Shown here piece by piece: positions 15,233-17,928 of a stretch of DNA of 17,928 nucleotides. Within the stretch, counting starts at the first letter, position 1; every line of letters starts with the position of its first letter. The DNA lies in the NCBI GenBank assembly GCA_021153265.1, contig JAGKTU010000043.1:1-17928 (forward strand), given 5' to 3'. Both the position numbers and the translations under genes were made by a program. Origin of the DNA: Clostridia bacterium. Its GTDB lineage: Bacteria > Bacillota > Clostridia > Oscillospirales > Oscillospiraceae. The notes beneath the pieces were generated by a model. The model saw nothing but the letters and a program-made list of their open reading frames with translations. It did no database searches and was not told where the DNA came from.

Positions 15233-15745
15233 AGAAAGACCAAATCTACCCAAATTCGGGCGGCACTCTTCGCCGCGCTGACAGCCGTCTGCGCGTGGAT
15301 CAGCATTCCCTTCGGGCATATCGCCTTCACCATGCAGACCTTTGCCGTGATGCTTGCGCTGTTTACGCTGGGCGGAAAGTGGGGTACGGCTTCCATCTGC
15401 GTGTACCTGCTGCTGGGCGGCGTGGGTCTGCCGGTCTTCTCCGGGTTTCAGGGAGGCTTGGGGGCGCTGCTGGGGGTCACCGGCGGATATCTGTGGGGGT
15501 TCGCCGCCACGGGACTGATCTACTGGGTGTTCGAGAAGTTATGTAAACCACTGGGGGCGGTTTTGGGGCTGCTGGCATGCTACACACTGGGCAGTATTTG
15601 GTTCTGCCTGTACAGTGGCGGCGCATCCTTCGCCGCGGCGGTGGCAAGCTGCGTGATGCCCTATGTGATCCCCGATGCCGGAAAAGTGTATCTGGCGTGG
15701 GTTTGCGGCAGACGAATTCAAAATGGGCTTACGAGGAACGGGTGA
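15230..15745 (+). CDS. bioY: Biotin ECF transporter substrate-binding component BioY
   Basis: 171 residues if begun at ATC 15230. The translation from there, (M)RKTKSTQIRAALFAALTAVC, is a typical BioY N-terminus with first helix AALFAALTAVCAWISIPFG. The first canonical ATG, at 15332, would delete this helix and has no ribosome-binding site. Family features are FTMQTFAVMLALFTLGGKWGT, the signature GLPVFSGFQGGLGALLGVTGGYLWGF, about six membrane helices, and VMPYVIPDAGKVYLA at the end. BioY binds biotin and works alone or with the shared ECF module (EcfA/A'/T), which is not in the window. It shares the operon of the ADP-ribosylglycohydrolase-like gene: the TAG stop of that gene (15216-15218) sits in the AGGAGG. 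No BirA operator was recognised. The stop codon lies inside the terminator loop. Confidence 0.88.
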   Translation: MRKTKSTQIRAALFAALTAVCAWISIPFGHIAFTMQTFAVMLALFTLGGKWGTASICVYLLLGGVGLPVFSGFQGGLGALLGVTGGYLWGFAATGLIYWVFEKLCKPLGAVLGLLACYTLGSIWFCLYSGGASFAAAVASCVMPYVIPDAGKVYLAWVCGRRIQNGLTRNG

Positions 15746-15760
15746 ACCGTTCCTCTTTTT
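15733..15760 (+). terminator. Intrinsic terminator overlapping the bioY stop
   Basis: A 9-bp stem (GAGGAACGG, 15733-15741, with CCGTTCCTC, 15747-15755) has a 5-nt loop that contains the TGA stop (15743-15745), followed by five T (15756-15760). Confidence 0.88.
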
Positions 15761-16115
15761 GCATAAGGTGGGAATTTCCATGGATTTCGGGAGGGGTTTT
15801 GTCCCTCTCGTGCAGCAATACAGAAATATTGTCGATTTATTTCGTAAACTCGGAAAATTTTCCACAAATACAGGGGTTCTCCTGTTGGAAACAATCGGTT
15901 TTCCGGGAAAATGGGGAATGATTTCGGAGTGGGGGTGTGGTTTTTACATGGTCATATGACCACGTCTTATCATTTATTGATTGCGTTTTGCGTTGTTTTG
16001 CCATTTTCTTTCTTTTATTTCTCAGGAATGGGTTAAAAATTCGGATCACTCCCTTTTTCTCTCGTTTTTACCGCAAAATCATTCCGTAAACTGCCGTTTT
16101 TGCGGATTTTGTCAA
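15761..16115. other. AT-richer gene-free region
   Basis: No convincing gene is seen. Short open frames here (for example 15675-15959 and 15981-16181) lack ribosome-binding sites and known motifs or run out of bioY in another frame. The second half (about 15940-16115) is distinctly T-rich compared with the flanking coding DNA. The structure noted is a small GAGGG/CCCTC hairpin (15791-15807) and the palindrome at 15949-15962. Confidence 0.6.
15949..15962. promoter_or_regulatory. Perfect 14-bp palindrome, candidate operator
   Basis: TGGTCATATGACCA is a perfect dyad. With one mismatched pair it extends to 20 bp (15946-15965, AC at the left and GT at the right). TGGTC/GACCA half-sites resemble those of GntR-type dimeric regulators, but the regulator is unknown. 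It lies 154 bases before the -35 box at 16116, with no T tract to suggest a terminator. Confidence 0.5.
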
Positions 16116-16144
16116 TTGACCTATATGCATTTTTCTGATAAACT
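16116..16144 (+). promoter_or_regulatory. Promoter of the NfeD-SPFH operon
   Basis: TTGACC (16116-16121, five of six matches) and TAAACT (16139-16144, four of six) are separated by 17 bases, with TG one base before the -10 (extended -10). GTCAATTGAC (16111-16120), a perfect 10-bp palindrome, overlaps the -35 box and could be a binding site. Confidence 0.7.
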
Positions 16145-16177
16145 GTTGGTACAACCCAATCAGAGAGGAGGTAACGT

Positions 16178-16633
16178 ATGAATTGGGATATCATAATCTG
16201 GCTGGGACTGATGATCGTGTTCCTGATCGTGGAGGCTTCCTGCCCCATCCATCTGGTCTCCATTTGGTTCGCGGTGGGTTCGCTGGTCGCCGCCGTCGCA
16301 GCTATGCTGGGCGCTGAAATTTGGCTGCAGATCACGCTGTTTGTGATCGTGGCCGCCGGACTGCTTGCCTGCCTGTGGCCTCTGACCAAGAAATTCCTGA
16401 ACCCCAAGGTCACTGCCACCAATGTGGATTCCGTCATCGGCTCCCGGGGACTGGTCACCGACGCCATCGATAATCTGTCCGCCAGCGGTCAGGTCAAGCT
16501 GGGCGCCATGGTCTGGACTGCCCGGAGCTCCTCCGGGGAACCCATTCCCGTGGGTGCCAAGGTGCAGGTGGATCGGATCGAAGGCGTGAAGGTCTTCGTC
16601 AGCCTCTGTCCGGTTGCAGCAGAAAGTAAGTAA
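16178..16633 (+). CDS. NfeD-like membrane protein (short form)
   Basis: 151 residues. Membrane helices lie at about 5-23 (IIIWLGLMIVFLIVEASC), 25-42 and 47-70 (EIWLQITLFVIVAAGLLACLWPL). A soluble OB-fold-type domain follows (about 80-147: VTATNVDSVIGSRGLVTDAIDN, GQVKLGAMVWTARSS, IPVGAKVQVDRIEGVKVFV). This is the NfeD1b-type architecture, lacking the ClpP-like protease domain of long NfeD. NfeD1b genes are commonly paired with stomatin/SPFH genes, as here, and are thought to work with them in membrane-domain organisation. The ATG at 16178 follows GGAGG with 7-base spacing; the SPFH gene begins 28 bases after the stop. The pair probably forms one transcript from the promoter at 16116. Confidence 0.9.
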   Translation: MNWDIIIWLGLMIVFLIVEASCPIHLVSIWFAVGSLVAAVAAMLGAEIWLQITLFVIVAAGLLACLWPLTKKFLNPKVTATNVDSVIGSRGLVTDAIDNLSASGQVKLGAMVWTARSSSGEPIPVGAKVQVDRIEGVKVFVSLCPVAAESK

Positions 16634-16661
16634 TTTGTACATTTTTTAGGAGGTAGAATTT

Positions 16662-17588
16662 ATGCCCGAGTTACTCATTCCCATTGCATTCGTTGTGATC
16701 CTGTTCTGGATCGTGCTGTCCAACATTTACGTCGTTCAGCAGTCCCGCGCTTACGTCATCGAGCGTCTGGGCGCATTCCACGGCGTTCAGGGTGTCGGCA
16801 TCCACTTCAAGGTGCCTTTCCTGGATCGTGTCGCCCGCCGCGTGAGCCTGAAGGAGCAGGTGCTGGACTATCCCCCCCAGCCCGTGATCACCAAGGATAA
16901 CGTCACCATGCAGATCGACACCGTCGTGTATTTCCAGATCACCGACCCCAAGCTGTACACCTACGGCGTGGAGCAGCCCATGATGGCTATGGAGACCCTC
17001 ACCGCCACCACCCTGCGTAACATCATCGGCGACCTGGAGCTGGACCAGACCCTGACTTCCCGTGACGTGGTCAACACCAAGATGCGCGCCATCCTGGACG
17101 AGGCTACCGACCCTTGGGGCATCAAGGTCAACCGCGTTGAGCTGAAGAACATCCTGCCCCCCGCCGACATCCAGAGCTCCATGGAGAAGCAGATGAAGGC
17201 TGAGCGTGACCGCCGTCAGGCCATCCTGCAGGCTGAGGGCTCCAAGAAGTCCGCTATCCTGCTGGCCGAAGGTGAGCGCGAGTCCGCTATTCTGAGAGCC
17301 GACGCTGAAAAGCAGGCCGCTATCCTCCGTGCTGAGGCTGAGCGTGAGTCCGCTATCCTGAAGGCCGAAGGTGAGGCTGAGGCCATCCGTGCCGTCCAGT
17401 CCGCTCTGGCTGAGTCCCTGGCTATGCTGAATGAGAAGGCTCCCAACGATCAGGTCATCAAGCTGAAGTCCATCGAGGCTATGCAGAAGATCGCCGACGG
17501 CAAGGCCACCAAGATCATCATCCCCAGCGAGATGCAGGGATTGGTCGGCATGGCTTCCGGTCTGGTGGAAGGCGTGAAGGAGAAGTAA
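16662..17588 (+). CDS. SPFH/Band 7 (stomatin/QmcA-like) membrane protein
   Basis: 308 residues. One N-terminal membrane anchor (about 3-24, ELLIPIAFVVILFWIVLSNIYVV) leads to the SPFH domain (SRAYVIERLGAFHGVQGVGIHFKVPFLDRV, through LRNIIGDLELDQTLTSRDVVN, to about 170). A long charged helix follows, including five consecutive 11-residue units at 186-240 with the pattern [QSA]-A-I-L-x-A-[ED]-[GA]-x-x-x, then the usual C-terminal tail (ALAESLAMLNEKAP, IIIPSEMQGLVG). Stomatin homologues oligomerise into cage-like membrane microdomain assemblies. The ribosome-binding site is AGGAGGT (16649-16655). The codon set is narrow (many GCT, GAG, CTG), suggesting good expression. The partner NfeD lies just upstream. 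Confidence 0.95.
   Translation: MPELLIPIAFVVILFWIVLSNIYVVQQSRAYVIERLGAFHGVQGVGIHFKVPFLDRVARRVSLKEQVLDYPPQPVITKDNVTMQIDTVVYFQITDPKLYTYGVEQPMMAMETLTATTLRNIIGDLELDQTLTSRDVVNTKMRAILDEATDPWGIKVNRVELKNILPPADIQSSMEKQMKAERDRRQAILQAEGSKKSAILLAEGERESAILRADAEKQAAILRAEAERESAILKAEGEAEAIRAVQSALAESLAMLNEKAPNDQVIKLKSIEAMQKIADGKATKIIIPSEMQGLVGMASGLVEGVKEK
17217..17381 (+). repeat. Five 33-bp tandem repeats encoding hendecads in the SPFH gene
   Basis: Each 33-base unit encodes 11 residues: QAILQAEGSKK, SAILLAEGERE, SAILRADAEKQ, AAILRAEAERE, SAILKAEGEAE. Similarity is visible at DNA level too (recurring GCTATCCTG and GCTGAG), consistent with duplication inside the gene. A 3-4 stutter of this kind gives a long straight coiled coil. 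Confidence 0.85.
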
Positions 17589-17589
17589 G

Positions 17590-17781
17590 ATGGCAAAGAA
17601 AGAACTGATCACCACAGGTTTGATCGCCTTGGTGCTGGCTGTACTGATCGCACTGACATGGAATACCATTCTGAGCGTGATGCTGGCGATGATTCTGCTG
17701 CTCGCGGTACCCATTCGGCTGATCCAGCACTTCTTCATCGACCGGGAGGGTAACGACTATCTGGACGACGAAAACGGCTGA
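17590..17781 (+). CDS. Small membrane protein of unknown function in the NfeD-SPFH operon
   Basis: 63 residues beginning MAKKELITTGLIALVLAVL, with a hydrophobic stretch over about residues 7-47 that can form two short helices (LITTGLIALVLAVLIAL and ILSVMLAMILLLAVPIRLI), then an acidic tail (FIDREGNDYLDDENG). The ATG lies one base after the SPFH stop, and AAGGAG at the end of that gene serves as ribosome-binding site at suitable spacing, so translation is coupled. I do not recognise a family. Its place directly after the stomatin gene suggests an accessory of that membrane complex. The ATG, ribosome-binding site and sensible topology make it a real gene despite its size. Confidence 0.75.
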   Translation: MAKKELITTGLIALVLAVLIALTWNTILSVMLAMILLLAVPIRLIQHFFIDREGNDYLDDENG

Positions 17782-17808
17782 TCAGTTCTGTGTCTGAATA
17801 CGCAAGCA

Positions 17809-17834
17809 ACCGCCCCGGTGCAAACCGGGGCGGT
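17809..17834 (+). terminator. Hairpin downstream of the SPFH operon, probable terminator
   Basis: A perfect 11-bp stem (ACCGCCCCGGT, 17809-17819, with 17824-17834) has a 4-nt loop. The following bases, ATGTTTCG, contain only three T in a row, so termination would be weaker than at the other operon ends. The right arm runs into the repeat fragment at 17830. Confidence 0.65.
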
Positions 17835-17928
17835 ATGTTTCGTAACTTCCCTGTGAATCAATGTATGATTGCCACCGGCAATCATTTGGATTTCGGATTC
17901 GCTGCGCGGAGCACCACCGCTCGGTAAC
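17830..17928 (-). repeat. Dispersed repeat, copy D, enlarged and running to the window end
   Basis: 17830-17851 matches 9429-9450 of copy C at 19 of 22 positions, and 17917-17928 (CCGCTCGGTAAC) is identical to the other end of the core. Between them lie 65 extra bases where copy C has only 4. The extra segment includes a perfect 8-bp hairpin, TGATTGCC-ACC-GGCAATCA (17866-17884). The element may continue beyond the window. Confidence 0.65.

Noticed and set aside
15332..15745. bioY starting at ATG 15332
   Set aside because: This would delete the first conserved helix and has no ribosome-binding site, whereas the conserved N-terminus reads back to 15230 behind a perfect AGGAGG.
15675..15959. 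94-codon ORF running from within bioY past its terminator
   Set aside because: It begins inside bioY in another frame, crosses the terminator, has no ribosome-binding site and shows no motif.
16671..17738. 355-codon open frame on the - strand opposite the SPFH gene
   Set aside because: The Leu/Gly/Asp/Ser-rich pattern arises from the repetitive Ala/Glu codons of the SPFH coiled coil read backwards.

Overview
The window looks like chromosomal DNA from a GC-rich member of the Clostridia (Bacillota), probably an Oscillospirales-type gut anaerobe. The grounds are strong AGGAGG ribosome-binding sites, TTGACA/TATAAT-type promoters with 17-base spacers, Clostridia-type protein families (zinc-ribbon membrane proteins, U32 proteins, NfeD/SPFH pair, a MocR regulator) and GC-rich third codon positions. 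The genus cannot be read from sequence alone. Every gene recognised lies on the + strand; I see no rRNA, tRNA, prophage or transposase gene.

Layout. (1) 1-2768: two envelope proteins, a 5'-truncated membrane-anchored repeat protein and a separately promoted zinc-ribbon multi-pass protein, each followed by a clear intrinsic terminator. (2) 2778-3000: a gene-free stretch holding a palindrome and two direct copies of a repeat family. (3) 3036-9373: a U32-family protein (RlhA/TrhP-like RNA hydroxylase class), maf, mreC, mreD and a class B PBP2. The last four are overlapping or nearly contiguous and form a cell-elongation and wall-synthesis cluster that ends in a strong terminator. (4) 9381-9594: an inverted copy of the repeat inside an element bounded by perfect 13-bp inverted repeats. 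(5) 9666-14029: thiamine pyrophosphokinase, a CtpE-like P-type ATPase and a MocR regulator, joined by a stop codon embedded in a ribosome-binding site and by a 7-base overlap. (6) 14055-15760: promoter, an ADP-ribosylglycohydrolase-fold protein and the biotin ECF component BioY, then a terminator. (7) 15761-16177: an AT-richer gene-free region with a perfect 14-bp palindrome and a promoter. (8) 16178-17834: NfeD-like protein, SPFH/stomatin protein and a 63-residue membrane protein, then a hairpin and a fourth, enlarged copy of the repeat running to the window end.

The most unusual points are: the ADP-ribosylglycohydrolase homologue has lost the acidic residues of both metal-binding motifs and is probably a pseudoenzyme; BioY has no ATG/GTG/TTG at its proper start but an ATC at ideal spacing from AGGAGG; a dispersed, hairpin-bearing repeat family separates the operons; and a CtpE-like ATPase is translationally overlapped with a MocR regulator. 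I found no complete new defence or mobile system.
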